Assembly (NCBI GenBank): GCA_964443135.1
Contig: CAYUBQ010000006.1
Coordinates: forward strand, 33,855 to 97,854
Direction: 5' to 3'
Origin: JAIPEI01 sp964443135
Lineage (GTDB): Bacteria > Desulfobacterota > DSM-4660 > Desulfatiglandales > HGW-15
Length of the DNA stretch: 64,000 nucleotides
Shown here: in pieces, positions 23,632 through 32,493 of the stretch
Layout of the letters: every line of letters begins with the position of its first letter
How positions within the stretch are numbered: the first letter of the stretch is position 1
Made by a program: the position numbers and the translations under genes
The notes under the pieces: generated by a model
Seen by the model: only the letters and a program-made list of their open reading frames with translations
Database searches by the model: none
Told to the model about the DNA's origin: nothing

Positions 23632-26600
23632 ATGTGCGGGATCGTGGCGTACTTCGGGGACGCGGGGAACAACCTCACCCGCGTCCTCACGGGAATGTCG
23701 GCCATCACCTACCGGGCGCCCGACAGCACGGGCGTGGGATTCCTCGGAGACGACACCGAGTCGTTCCGGGCCCGCAAGGCGCTGGGATCCGTCGCCCCCC
23801 TGGTCGAAACCCTCCTCGACAACCCCGCCTACCCGAACACCTCCGAGTGGCTCCACACCGTGCTCAAGGATCCGAAGGAGTCCACGCTGGACGCCCAGAG
23901 GCGGCTTCTCCGGTTCGAATCCCTTTCCACGGAGCTCCTGGACGCCCTGGACCGCGGCGAGGCGCCCTACGCCTCTTTCGAGGATCTGGTCGACCCCGAG
24001 CGCCCCTTGATCATGGGGCCGGGCCGCCCCGGCCGGCCGGACCCGCTGCCCGAGATCCGCATTCGCTCCCGAAAGCACTTCCAGCGCACCATTCAAGAGC
24101 TCACCTGTACCTACGACCTGTCCCCGGCGGTGGTCCGCACCCTGATACACCGGACCCTCTCCGAGGCCCTGCACCGCGACTTCGATGCAGGCTCCCTGCC
24201 GGCCAGGCCCTTGGAGGTCCTGAACGCGTTCGACCGGCTGTTCGACACCGCCTCCCGGGAGGAGCGCTCTCCCCGCCCCCAGCGCATCTACGGCGGCACG
24301 CAGCCGGACGCCCCTTACGCGGAAAGGTACCTGTGGCAATACCTGGTCCGCTCACCGGTTCGAGTTCCCGCAGACTTCGACCGGGACGGCGTCCGATGCC
24401 TCTTCCGGCTCCTCGACGCGTCCCTGTTGAGCCGGTCGTCCGCCGAGCCGGGTCTCGTGGAGGCCGTGCAGGAGACCTTCGAGAGGCAGTGGCCGGAAGC
24501 CCGTGGCTTCCGGGAGTCCGGCGGATGGCGGTCCCTGTACTGGACGGAGAAGAGCGTCAACGTGTTCGGCAGGGCCGCGTCGGCCGTCCTGGCCCACCTG
24601 CAGCGGAACGAGATCCTGCCCGTCCCGGCCCTTTCGGAAGAGGACGCGGGCAACGACCTCGAGCCGCGGGGGGACGGCCGGACCGACCCGTTCACCCTTC
24701 GCGCCCTCGCATCCCCGGTCCTCAGCCAGGGGAGATGGGCCCTCCAGTCCCCTGTCACGCTCAAGAACGCCCACCCCTTCTTCGACCATCTGAAGCAGCG
24801 CATCATCGTCCTCAACGGGCAGTTCAGCGGGGACGTGGAGGAGCAGCTCCAGCGGTTCCTCGAGAGCGTGGCCGGGTACGGTTTCCGGAGCCGAAACTCC
24901 TCCGAGTACTTCGCCCTCCTGTGGGGATACTACTTCGACGTGTTCCGGGGCGAGCAGGGACGCTACGAGGCGATCCGTGCCCAGATCGACCAGCACCTCG
25001 AAGCCTTCGGCGTCGGAAGCCGGTCCATCGACTACCAGATCTACCAGCGCCTGCACGGAAAATCCCCGGCCGAGCTCGACGCGGTCGCCTTCGTGGAGGC
25101 CGCCCGGTGCATGGCCCGTGACGGGGGCCAGATCGCGGTCTCCGGAATGAGCCTGTTCAGCCCCCGCACCCTCTACGTGGCGAGCCACAACCGGCCGGTG
25201 TTCATCGTCCGCCGGGCGGGCACCCAGGACATCATGGCGGTCTCCGACGTCAACGCCGCCATGGGCCTTTTTCCCCAGGAAACCATCCACGAGAAGGCCC
25301 TGGAGCTCTACCGGATGCAGAAGAGGCACCAGTCCGAGACCGCCGGCCTTCGATCCGGAAGGGCGGCCCGGGAAGAGATCACGGCCGCCAAAAAGCGCCA
25401 GGAACAGGACGAAGAGCGGGTCCTCGAAACCTTCTCCGTCAAGGTGTACCCCCTGGAGGGCGAGGAGGCCTTTGCCCGCATCCAGACCACCCCGACATTC
25501 TCCGGTCCGGCGAGGACCGTGACCATCACGGACTTCGAGGGCGCGCCTCTTCCCTCGGTGGAACCGTTCCAGACGCGGCTGACCCCGCTCCAGACGGGGA
25601 AGGACATCCACCGCTCCTTTTACGAGAGCCATCTCCTGGAGACGCCGGAACGGTTCGAAAACACCCTCCAGTTTCACGCCTCGGAAGACGGGGAAGCCCC
25701 CCCCCGGTTCCATCTCAGGGAGAGCCTGCTGAGGCGCCGCTTCGGGCGAAACATCGGCTCCCTGGGGCGCATCGTCCTCCTGGGCATGGGGAGCGCGCAT
25801 CACGCGGGCATCATGGTGAGAAGGGTGCTCCAGCGGGCCCTGCCCGGAATCGACGTCGTGTCCCTGAGACCCGTCGAGGTGGAGGATTTGAAACGGGCGA
25901 TCATCCCGGAGAAGGATCTGGTGATCCTGTTGAGCTGGTCCGGGACCACGGCGGACATGGTCCGGGCCGCCAACGAGCTCCTGGCCGTGAAGGCGGCCTG
26001 CATCGGGGTGACGGAGAAGGTGTTCTCCGACGTGGGGCTGATCACCTCGCGCAGCGTGGGCGTCATCCCCGTCCTGAGCGGTGAGGAGGTCACCGTGCCG
26101 GGGCTCAAGAGCATTCTCTGCATGATGTTCAGCCTGTCGCTCTTCGCGGTCTGGCTCTCCTCCCGGGCCAGGCCGGGTACGGAGACCGCCCCCCTCATGG
26201 AAGGTCTCCAGGGGCTTCCCGAAACGCTCTCCGACGTGCTGGACGACAAAGCCCTCTCCGCGTTCTGCCGGGATCTCGCCTCGAAAAGCGCTCTCAGCCG
26301 GTGCGCCATGGTCATCGACGCCCTCTACTCCACGGGCGCCGGCCGCGAGGCCGCATTCAAGCTGGAGGAGACGAGCTGGAACGCCATCGGCCGATCACTG
26401 GACTACCGGGAGGCCCTCGAGGGCCTGCCGGCCCACGCCCCCTCCCGGGATCTCGTGCTCCTGAACGCGACGAACCAGGCCCGCATCCTGGAGGCCCTCG
26501 GCGTCATGAGGAAGCTGGCCGGGGAAGGCACGTCCTTTGCCGCGGTGGGGTTTGCGGGACGGCACCAGGCGGAGATGGAGAAGGCCGCCGACGGCCGCTT

Positions 26601-28188
26601 CGCAGCGCTCCCCAAGGTCATGGACGAGCTCCAGCCCTTCGTGGATCTCATGTTCTACTACCGGTTCGCCTTCCACTACGGCCTTGCGCACGGCCGGACC
26701 TCCGAGGACTTCCCGCGCAACCGGGCCAAGTCCGTGACCGCCGGCCGGTCCACGGGTCGAGACGGCCTCACCCCCGCGGCCGAGATCCTGGAGATGGAGG
26801 CGTGGGGGACCGGCGGGGCCGGACACGCGGAAGCGCTCCCGTCCCTCCACGACGAGAGCCGCTGGGAACGGGCAACGCCCGGAACGGAAGAGAAAAGCTT
26901 CTACGCCGGTATGCGAAGGCTGGCCCTCGCCGTGCTCGGGGAAGAAGGTCCGGAGGCCTTGCTTCGTGCTTCCCGCTCCCGTCCCGCCAGGCTCTCCAAG
27001 GCGCTGTTCGAGCAAGTGCCCGACGAGGGCGAGATGATCCTGGTGCCCATGGACAGGGCCGCACACAGCACGGCCCGCACCCTCGCCCTCCACTGGGGCC
27101 GACTTCTCGGTTGCAGCATCCGCGTGGCCACACCCGAGGACGTCCTGGCCCACTCGCCCCAGGACGTGGTCTCCTTCTTCCTGGCGACCCGAGCACCGGC
27201 GCACCGGGCCCTTTCGGCCACGCTCGAGAACGGGTCCTGCCCCTGCTTCTACTGCGGTCCCGAGCCCTCCAAGGACGTGGCCGCCGCCCTGGACGCGTCC
27301 CTGGGGCACTGCGTGCTTCCCGAGGACCTGAGCCCCTGCGCCGAGGAAGCCCTCTACGCCGGGCTCTTCCTTCTGTTCATCGACGCCTGGAAGCGGGTGA
27401 ACCCGGCCAGAAGCGCGACCGCGCTCCAGGGCTTTCGCCAGTGCGCACCTGCGATCCAGGCGGTTCTGAACAGCCGGTCCCTGATGGAGTCCGTCACCGA
27501 GGCCGTGAACGACAACCGGCACTACAACACGGCGTTCTTCATCGGACAGGCGGGAGGGACGGGCACCGCCTGGGTGCGCCGCTTCGACGAGGTCTCCTCC
27601 CTCGCCATGGAGTCCTACCTGTTCGGGGAGAGCGTCCACGGTCCCCTGGTGACCGTGGACTCCCGCGTGGAGGAGAAGTTCGTCCGCATCGAGACCCGCT
27701 CCAGAATGGAGTCGATCCACGGGGAGGATCGGGTGTCCGCCTGGGAGTCCCTCTGCCTGAGGGACCGGTCGATCGACGAGTTCCTCGCCGACCCGCCGCG
27801 CAACGTTCCCGTCTATCCGCGGAGCCCCTTTTATGCCGGGGGCAGCTGGTACCTCCCGGTCCTCCGGCCGGACTACGATCCGGAAGACGACAACCTGATC
27901 CTGATGGACGCCACGAGCGATCGTTTCCTCGGACAGATCCTGGACGAGATGGCGACCTACGGATGCCGTTACGCCAGGGTGGTTCTGATCACCCAGGAGG
28001 CGCTCGAGGATAAACCGGAGCGGAGAACCCTCCACCGTTACCCCATCGGCCACGCACTTCGACTGCCCGCCCTCTACCGGGACGGCAGGAAACGCCCCAT
28101 CCCGGACCTCGCGCTTCCGCTGGTGTTGAACCTTCTCAGTATGGCCATGGCTTCCGAGGCCGGACGGGGCAAGGGGAGGAGACCATGA
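23632..28188 (+). CDS. Giant GlmS-like glutamine amidotransferase with repeated SIS domains
   Basis: 1518 residues against 600-610 for GlmS. The protein opens MCGIVAYFG with the catalytic Cys2 and TYRAPDSTGVGF, like GlmS. The next part of the class II glutaminase fold (GRWALQSPVTLKNAHPF about 366, IIVLNGQ about 393) comes only after an insertion of about 320 residues. A SIS domain follows at about 710-860 (GRIVLLGMGSAHHAG, LLSWSGTT), a second region at about 890-1040 (GAGREAAFKLEETSW), then further SIS-like parts at about 1125-1200 and 1295-1380 (FFIGQAGGTG, FGESVHGP, like the GlmS C-terminus). So it may release ammonia from glutamine and transfer it to a phosphosugar-like or unknown acceptor. 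Start fixed by the Cys2 requirement and GGAGGGAG. Substrate unknown. Confidence 0.82.
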   Translation: MCGIVAYFGDAGNNLTRVLTGMSAITYRAPDSTGVGFLGDDTESFRARKALGSVAPLVETLLDNPAYPNTSEWLHTVLKDPKESTLDAQRRLLRFESLSTELLDALDRGEAPYASFEDLVDPERPLIMGPGRPGRPDPLPEIRIRSRKHFQRTIQELTCTYDLSPAVVRTLIHRTLSEALHRDFDAGSLPARPLEVLNAFDRLFDTASREERSPRPQRIYGGTQPDAPYAERYLWQYLVRSPVRVPADFDRDGVRCLFRLLDASLLSRSSAEPGLVEAVQETFERQWPEARGFRESGGWRSLYWTEKSVNVFGRAASAVLAHLQRNEILPVPALSEEDAGNDLEPRGDGRTDPFTLRALASPVLSQGRWALQSPVTLKNAHPFFDHLKQRIIVLNGQFSGDVEEQLQRFLESVAGYGFRSRNSSEYFALLWGYYFDVFRGEQGRYEAIRAQIDQHLEAFGVGSRSIDYQIYQRLHGKSPAELDAVAFVEAARCMARDGGQIAVSGMSLFSPRTLYVASHNRPVFIVRRAGTQDIMAVSDVNAAMGLFPQETIHEKALELYRMQKRHQSETAGLRSGRAAREEITAAKKRQEQDEERVLETFSVKVYPLEGEEAFARIQTTPTFSGPARTVTITDFEGAPLPSVEPFQTRLTPLQTGKDIHRSFYESHLLETPERFENTLQFHASEDGEAPPRFHLRESLLRRRFGRNIGSLGRIVLLGMGSAHHAGIMVRRVLQRALPGIDVVSLRPVEVEDLKRAIIPEKDLVILLSWSGTTADMVRAANELLAVKAACIGVTEKVFSDVGLITSRSVGVIPVLSGEEVTVPGLKSILCMMFSLSLFAVWLSSRARPGTETAPLMEGLQGLPETLSDVLDDKALSAFCRDLASKSALSRCAMVIDALYSTGAGREAAFKLEETSWNAIGRSLDYREALEGLPAHAPSRDLVLLNATNQARILEALGVMRKLAGEGTSFAAVGFAGRHQAEMEKAADGRFAALPKVMDELQPFVDLMFYYRFAFHYGLAHGRTSEDFPRNRAKSVTAGRSTGRDGLTPAAEILEMEAWGTGGAGHAEALPSLHDESRWERATPGTEEKSFYAGMRRLALAVLGEEGPEALLRASRSRPARLSKALFEQVPDEGEMILVPMDRAAHSTARTLALHWGRLLGCSIRVATPEDVLAHSPQDVVSFFLATRAPAHRALSATLENGSCPCFYCGPEPSKDVAAALDASLGHCVLPEDLSPCAEEALYAGLFLLFIDAWKRVNPARSATALQGFRQCAPAIQAVLNSRSLMESVTEAVNDNRHYNTAFFIGQAGGTGTAWVRRFDEVSSLAMESYLFGESVHGPLVTVDSRVEEKFVRIETRSRMESIHGEDRVSAWESLCLRDRSIDEFLADPPRNVPVYPRSPFYAGGSWYLPVLRPDYDPEDDNLILMDATSDRFLGQILDEMATYGCRYARVVLITQEALEDKPERRTLHRYPIGHALRLPALYRDGRKRPIPDLALPLVLNLLSMAMASEAGRGKGRRP

Positions 28189-29090
28189 ACGTCACGGTGT
28201 ACCAGACCAACCCGAAGCTGCTCGACCTGAACCACAACCTCGAGGACGTGCTCGGAAAAATCGAGGAGGCCCGGGGGGACGGAGTCGACCTGATCGTCTT
28301 TCCGGAGCTGGCCCTGACCGGCTACTTCGTGGGTCACCGCTATCACGAGGCGGCCCTTCGCCTCGACTCCGAAGAGATCCGCGCCGTCGCCTCCTCCACC
28401 AGGGGGACGGCGGCCGTGGTCGGGTTCATCGAAGAGTCCCCGTCCATGAACTTCTACAACTCCGCGCTCGTGGCCGTGGACGGGCGGATTCTCTTCGCCT
28501 ATCGGAAGTTGAACCTCCCCAACTACGGCGTGTTCGAAGAGCGCAAGTTCTTTTCCCCCGGGAAGCAGGTTCCCGTGTTCAAGCTGAAGGAGTTCACCGT
28601 GTCCGTCCTGATCTGCAACGACCTGTGGCACCCCTCCCTCCCCTACCTCGGGGTCTGTCAGAAGGCGGACATCTTCGTGACGGTCTTCAACTCCTCTCAG
28701 GGGTCCATGGGGACCGAGTTCTCCAACATCGAGAGCTGGGGGATCATCAACAAGTTCTACTCGAGGATCTTCGGCATCTACAACGTCTGTGCGAATCGGG
28801 TCGGTGAGGAACGTCACGAGGATCGCAGGCGTTTCCCGGGCGGGCCCCACGGTCCGGAATCCACCCCCCCTTGCGTCGACGAAAACCCGCCTTACCGGTT
28901 CTGGGGGGGCAGCGAGATCGTCAACCCCTTCGGCCAGCCCATCGTGCGAGCGGCCCTCTACGAGGAGGACAGGATCTCGGCGCAGCTCTCCAGGGACCTT
29001 CTTCGCAGGAAGAAGATCCTTCTCCCCTACCTGAGGAACGACGACCCCTACTTCACCCATCGGGAGCTTCAGCGCATCCTCCACGGGTAG
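28185..29090 (+). CDS. Nitrilase-superfamily carbon-nitrogen hydrolase
   Basis: 301 residues with the full catalytic set: Glu41 in FPELALTGY, Lys108 in YRKLNLPNYG and Cys144 in LICNDLWHP. The family hydrolyses amides, N-carbamoyl compounds or nitriles; related domains deliver ammonia in glutamine-dependent NAD synthetases. Here the ATG overlaps the stop of the giant amidotransferase by four bases (ATGA), so the two are translated as a pair. Residues about 213-235 (HEDRRRFPGGPHGPESTPP) look like an inserted loop. The substrate is not known. Confidence 0.86.
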   Translation: MNVTVYQTNPKLLDLNHNLEDVLGKIEEARGDGVDLIVFPELALTGYFVGHRYHEAALRLDSEEIRAVASSTRGTAAVVGFIEESPSMNFYNSALVAVDGRILFAYRKLNLPNYGVFEERKFFSPGKQVPVFKLKEFTVSVLICNDLWHPSLPYLGVCQKADIFVTVFNSSQGSMGTEFSNIESWGIINKFYSRIFGIYNVCANRVGEERHEDRRRFPGGPHGPESTPPCVDENPPYRFWGGSEIVNPFGQPIVRAALYEEDRISAQLSRDLLRRKKILLPYLRNDDPYFTHRELQRILHG

Positions 29091-29169
29091 CAGCGTGCGC
29101 CCGATCGCGACCTCCCCTCGCCGATCGACCGTCCCGGATCGACCGGACGGTCAAACGGGGGGGGGCGCG

Positions 29170-29274
29170 ATGTGTCCCCGTCATCACAACGGACGCATCA
29201 TCGGGATCGTCTACCCGTCGGACGTGTTCCCCCGCCTGTGCAAGACGTGGCTCGAAGAGGACGCCGCCGGCTGA
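29170..29274 (+). CDS. Possible 34-residue small protein
   Basis: Open frame MCPRHHNGRIIGIVY then PSDVFPRLCKTWLEEDAAG. No family, no clear ribosome-binding site (only a run of G). Could be a chance frame or a decayed gene. The 29091-29328 interval has nothing else that I can support. Confidence 0.25.
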   Translation: MCPRHHNGRIIGIVYPSDVFPRLCKTWLEEDAAG

Positions 29275-29328
29275 ACCGGTCCGGGGTGCTCGCCCCGCCG
29301 GACCGGCAGCCGGGGACGCCGCGCCTGT

Positions 29329-30399
29329 TCACGGCTCCACGACCCCCTCCCTGAGGGCCATGGGGGAAGGCACGGGAATGGGCGAGCACCGGTCCTTTAC
29401 CGGGTTGTACATCAGCCGGTAGGACATGCCCCGGTTCCCCTCCTCGTCCATCCGATCCCAGCCCCGGACATAGTAGGGGCAGGCGTCGTTGAAGCAGATG
29501 AACATGTGGTCGTTGTCCCACGTCTGGCAAAAGGGGTTGTCCGGGACCGTCCACTTCCGGAGCGGGTCGCCGCAGTAGGGACAGGCCAGGGTGTCCTTGA
29601 TGCACGCCTGCTTCCGTGCGATCTCCTCGGGAACCGCTTTCTCTCCGTACGGAAGCGGACGCACGCGGGGAAGAGGGATCCCGGATCCGGCCCCTTCCTT
29701 CCTGGAGTACACCGCAAAGACCGGGTCGCTCTCGAGCGCCGTGCCGGCGTACCTGTCGCCCTCGGGCCTCGGCCTGCCCTTGGAGACGAACTCCCGCGCC
29801 CCTTCGAATCCTCCTGCGGCCTGGAGGAACTCGTGCACCAGGATGAGCCGCCCGCCTTCGTCCGCGTCTCTCCAGACCTTGACCGCCTTCTCGGGGAACA
29901 TCCGGTTCGAGAACACGACCAGGAAGAGCCCGCCGGGTTTCAGGACCCTCCGGACCTCCTCGAACACCTCCACGGGTCGGGTCATGTAGTCCACGGACAC
30001 GGTGTTGATCACCGCATCGAAGGTCCCTTCCGGGAACGGAAGAAGGGGCTCCCGATTCAGGTCGTGAATCACCGTCTCGGTCAACGAAGGGTTGGCCTCC
30101 AGCTCGTTCCGGTTGAGGCCGAGCCCCACCACGCGGGAGGGACGGACCCCGGAGGGAATGTGTGAATCCCAGCCGGCCATCAGGTCCAGGATCACCGGCT
30201 TCTCGACCGTGATCAAGGAACCGATCACGTGCTCCACGGTGGCGAGCGCGGTCCGGTCCAGGTGGCTCACGAACCGGTCGGTTTCGTAGAAATGGGTGTC
30301 CTCGCTCTCGTCCAGCCTCGAAAAGGCCTCGGCCGATCGAATCGGGCTGTCCGGATGGACGGTCCTTCCGCAATGCGGTTGTTCCAGGGTCATGATCAC
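29329..30399 (-). CDS. SAM-dependent methyltransferase with C-terminal zinc ribbon
   Basis: 356 residues. A class I methyltransferase domain covers about residues 65-190: VILDLMAGWDSHIPSG (motif I), FDAVINTVSVDYMTRP and RRVLKPGGLFLVVFSNR. The C-terminal 110 residues hold CPYCGDPLRKW, NPFCQTW and CFNDACPYYVRGW, a Cys pattern resembling Ogr/Delta-type zinc ribbons. Two in-frame ATG codons stand at the start (MIM). Probable substrate unknown; the zinc part could bind a nucleic acid or a carrier. It is transcribed towards the nitrilase gene. Confidence 0.78.
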   Translation of the reverse strand: MIMTLEQPHCGRTVHPDSPIRSAEAFSRLDESEDTHFYETDRFVSHLDRTALATVEHVIGSLITVEKPVILDLMAGWDSHIPSGVRPSRVVGLGLNRNELEANPSLTETVIHDLNREPLLPFPEGTFDAVINTVSVDYMTRPVEVFEEVRRVLKPGGLFLVVFSNRMFPEKAVKVWRDADEGGRLILVHEFLQAAGGFEGAREFVSKGRPRPEGDRYAGTALESDPVFAVYSRKEGAGSGIPLPRVRPLPYGEKAVPEEIARKQACIKDTLACPYCGDPLRKWTVPDNPFCQTWDNDHMFICFNDACPYYVRGWDRMDEEGNRGMSYRLMYNPVKDRCSPIPVPSPMALREGVVEP

Positions 30400-30516
30400 A
30401 CCTCCAAACGAAAAAAGCCGGGGTTTGCATGCTTCGTCAGCAGCATCAACCCGGCTCGTGGCCCCGACTTTCGGGCGGGTTAACGAACGTGTTGTTTCCC
30501 TTGTTCCTTTGTGTCC

Positions 30517-30544
30517 AAGGTAATCACAGCCGGAGTCGTGTCAA
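30517..30544 (-). promoter_or_regulatory. Candidate promoter of the zinc-ribbon methyltransferase
   Basis: On the minus strand TTGACA, 16 bases, TACCTT, about 118 bp before the start. Confidence 0.45.
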
Positions 30545-30579
30545 GGGTCGATCCGCGGAAGCGGCGGACCGGCTTTTGA

Positions 30580-30609
30580 TTGATCCCCGCCGACCGCCCG
30601 GGGTATAAA
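30580..30609 (+). promoter_or_regulatory. Candidate promoter of the SDR-DUF2867 gene
   Basis: TTGATC, 18 bases, TATAAA, roughly 138 bp before the start codon. Confidence 0.4.
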
Positions 30610-30703
30610 TGAGGGACCCGGTTTCCGAAGTGAGGGGCCGGCTCTGCGCCGCGGCGGTCCCCGACGGCCAGGGGCTCGAAGCCCGGCGCCCGAGGTCTGA
30701 CGC

Positions 30704-30740
30704 AGATCTCGAGGCTAAAACCTTTTGCGACTCCATCGGG
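30704..30740 (+). repeat. Fragment of repeat family A
   Basis: CAGATCTCGAGGCTAAAACC then TTTTGCGACTCCATCGGG matches only the right half of the family A consensus, directly before the SDR start. Confidence 0.6.
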
Positions 30741-30746
30741 TCTCGA

Positions 30747-32270
30747 ATGCCTTCATCCATCGTCCTGGTCACGGGTGCAACGGGGTACGTGGGGGGGCGG
30801 CTGGTTCCTCACCTGCTCCGGAAAGGACACCCCGTGCGGGCCGCGGGCCGGTCCCTTGCCAAGCTCGCCTCCCGGCCCTGGTCCGGCTGGGAAGGCGCGG
30901 AGACGGTCCAGGCCGACGTCCTCGACCGCTCCTCGCTCGATCGCGCCGTCGAAGGATGCCGTGCGGTTTACTACCTGGTTCATTCCATGAACCCGGGAAC
31001 CCGGGACTTCGCCGAGACGGACCGCCTCGCCGCCGAGAACATGGCCCGGGCTGCGGCCGAGGGCGGGGTCCGACGGATCGTCTACCTGGGCGGACTCGGC
31101 GAGGAAGGCCCGGACCTGAGCGAGCATCTGCGCTCCCGCAGGGAGGTGGGGGAGATCCTGGCCTCGGGACCGGTACCCGTCACCTTTCTCCGCGCGGCCG
31201 TGATCCTGGGCTCCGGAAGCGCGTCCTTCGAGATCCTCCGCTACCTGGTGGAGCGGCTGCCGGTCATGATCACCCCCCGATGGGTGGACACGCCGTGTCA
31301 ACCCATCGGGATCCGAAACGTCATCGGTTACCTGGCCGGCTGTCTGGAGAACGAGGAGACCGCAGGCGGGACCTTCGACATCGGCGGGCCCGACGTCCTC
31401 ACCTACAGACGGCTCATGGAGATCTACGCCGAGGAGGCCGGGCTTCCCCGCCGCCTGGTCGTCCCGGTTCCCCTGCTCACCCCGAGGTTGAGCTCCTACT
31501 GGATCCATCTGGTCACACCGGTCCCGTCCTCCCTCGCGCGGCCCCTGGTGGAGGGGCTGCGCACGCCGGTCCTCTGCCGGGACCATCGCATTCGGGACCT
31601 GATCCCCCAGGACCTCTTGAGCTGCCGGCGCGCCATCGCCAAGGCCCTGGCAAAGGCCAGGAAGGATCGGGTGGACACCTGCTGGTCGGACGCCGGCACC
31701 CTTCGGGCCCCGGAATGGATCCAGTGCGGCGATCCCGCATATGCCGGGGGCACGGTCCTGGAGTGCGCTTACAGGGTGGAGCTGTCGGGATCGCCCGCCG
31801 ATGTGTGGCCGTCGGTGGAACGAATCGGCGGTCGCTCGGGGTGGTACTTCGCGGACTTCCTCTGGCGACTGCGCGGCGCACTGGACCGAGTTTTCGGCGG
31901 CATCGGCCACATCCGGGGGAGGCGTCGCGCCACCCGGCTCTCCGCCGGCGACGCACTGGATTTCTGGCGCGTTCTCGAGGTCTGTGCGCCTCGTCGGCTG
32001 GTTCTCCTGGCCGAGATGAAGATGCCCGGGGAAGCGGTCCTGGAGTTCCGGCTTGACGAGCCGGCTGCGGGACGAACCGTGCTGACCCAGCGGGCCCGGT
32101 TCCGTCCCAGGGGGCTCCTCGGTCTGGCCTACTGGTATGCGCTCGTCCCCGTGCACGAGTGGCTCTACCGCGGCATGCTGAGGAAGATCGCCGCCTCCGT
32201 GCGCGGGCCGGTGATCGCGGGACCCGAACGAATTGCCCCGGGCCCCGGGCCCGTGTGCGGGGACGGATGA
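30747..32270 (+). CDS. NAD(P)-binding SDR protein fused to DUF2867
   Basis: 507 residues. The N-terminal extended/atypical SDR domain has the NAD(P) motif VTGATGYVGGRLV and the later YLVHSMN and YLGGLGEE stretches. After about residue 330 the protein changes to DUF2867: AYRVELSGSPADVWPSVERI, GWYFADFLWRLRG and LDFWRVLEV. E. coli YbjT-like proteins and homologues share this fusion; the biochemical role is unknown. I use the ATG at 30747; an earlier ATG at 30609 would translate repeat A sequence. Confidence 0.82.
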   Translation: MPSSIVLVTGATGYVGGRLVPHLLRKGHPVRAAGRSLAKLASRPWSGWEGAETVQADVLDRSSLDRAVEGCRAVYYLVHSMNPGTRDFAETDRLAAENMARAAAEGGVRRIVYLGGLGEEGPDLSEHLRSRREVGEILASGPVPVTFLRAAVILGSGSASFEILRYLVERLPVMITPRWVDTPCQPIGIRNVIGYLAGCLENEETAGGTFDIGGPDVLTYRRLMEIYAEEAGLPRRLVVPVPLLTPRLSSYWIHLVTPVPSSLARPLVEGLRTPVLCRDHRIRDLIPQDLLSCRRAIAKALAKARKDRVDTCWSDAGTLRAPEWIQCGDPAYAGGTVLECAYRVELSGSPADVWPSVERIGGRSGWYFADFLWRLRGALDRVFGGIGHIRGRRRATRLSAGDALDFWRVLEVCAPRRLVLLAEMKMPGEAVLEFRLDEPAAGRTVLTQRARFRPRGLLGLAYWYALVPVHEWLYRGMLRKIAASVRGPVIAGPERIAPGPGPVCGDG

Positions 32271-32303
32271 GTCGGTTCACGAGGAACGACAAAGGAGGTC
32301 GAC

Positions 32304-32432
32304 ATGGCGGAGCGGAACGTGGATCTGAAAAGCCGCTTCGCCTGCCTGTTTCGCGAGGAGTCGCCCGGGTACCGCGGCGAAGGTTTGACGCATTCGCAAA
32401 AACCCGCTCACGCGCCGCGGGTAGCGCCATAA
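32304..32432 (+). pseudogene. Start of a gene cut off by repeat family A
   Basis: A very good ribosome-binding site (AAAGGAGGTCGAC) precedes ATG at 32304 and about 26 sensible codons (MAERNVDLKSRFACLFREES, PGYRG). The frame then enters repeat copy 5 at 32385 and stops at 32430. It looks like the 5' stub of a once longer gene, 33 bp after the SDR gene, but a natural 42-residue product cannot be excluded. Confidence 0.5.
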
Positions 32433-32487
32433 CCTGTTGAAATGACAAGGGCAGATCTCAAGGCTTCAGGCTTTTTGCGGCGCCATC
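32385..32487 (+). repeat. Dispersed repeat family A, copy 5
   Basis: TTGACGCATTCGCAAAAACC, CGCTCACGCGCCGCGGG, CAGATCTCAAGGCTTCAGGC, TTTTTGCGGCGCCATC. It is close to the best consensus. Confidence 0.85.
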
Positions 32488-32493
32488 AAGGTT

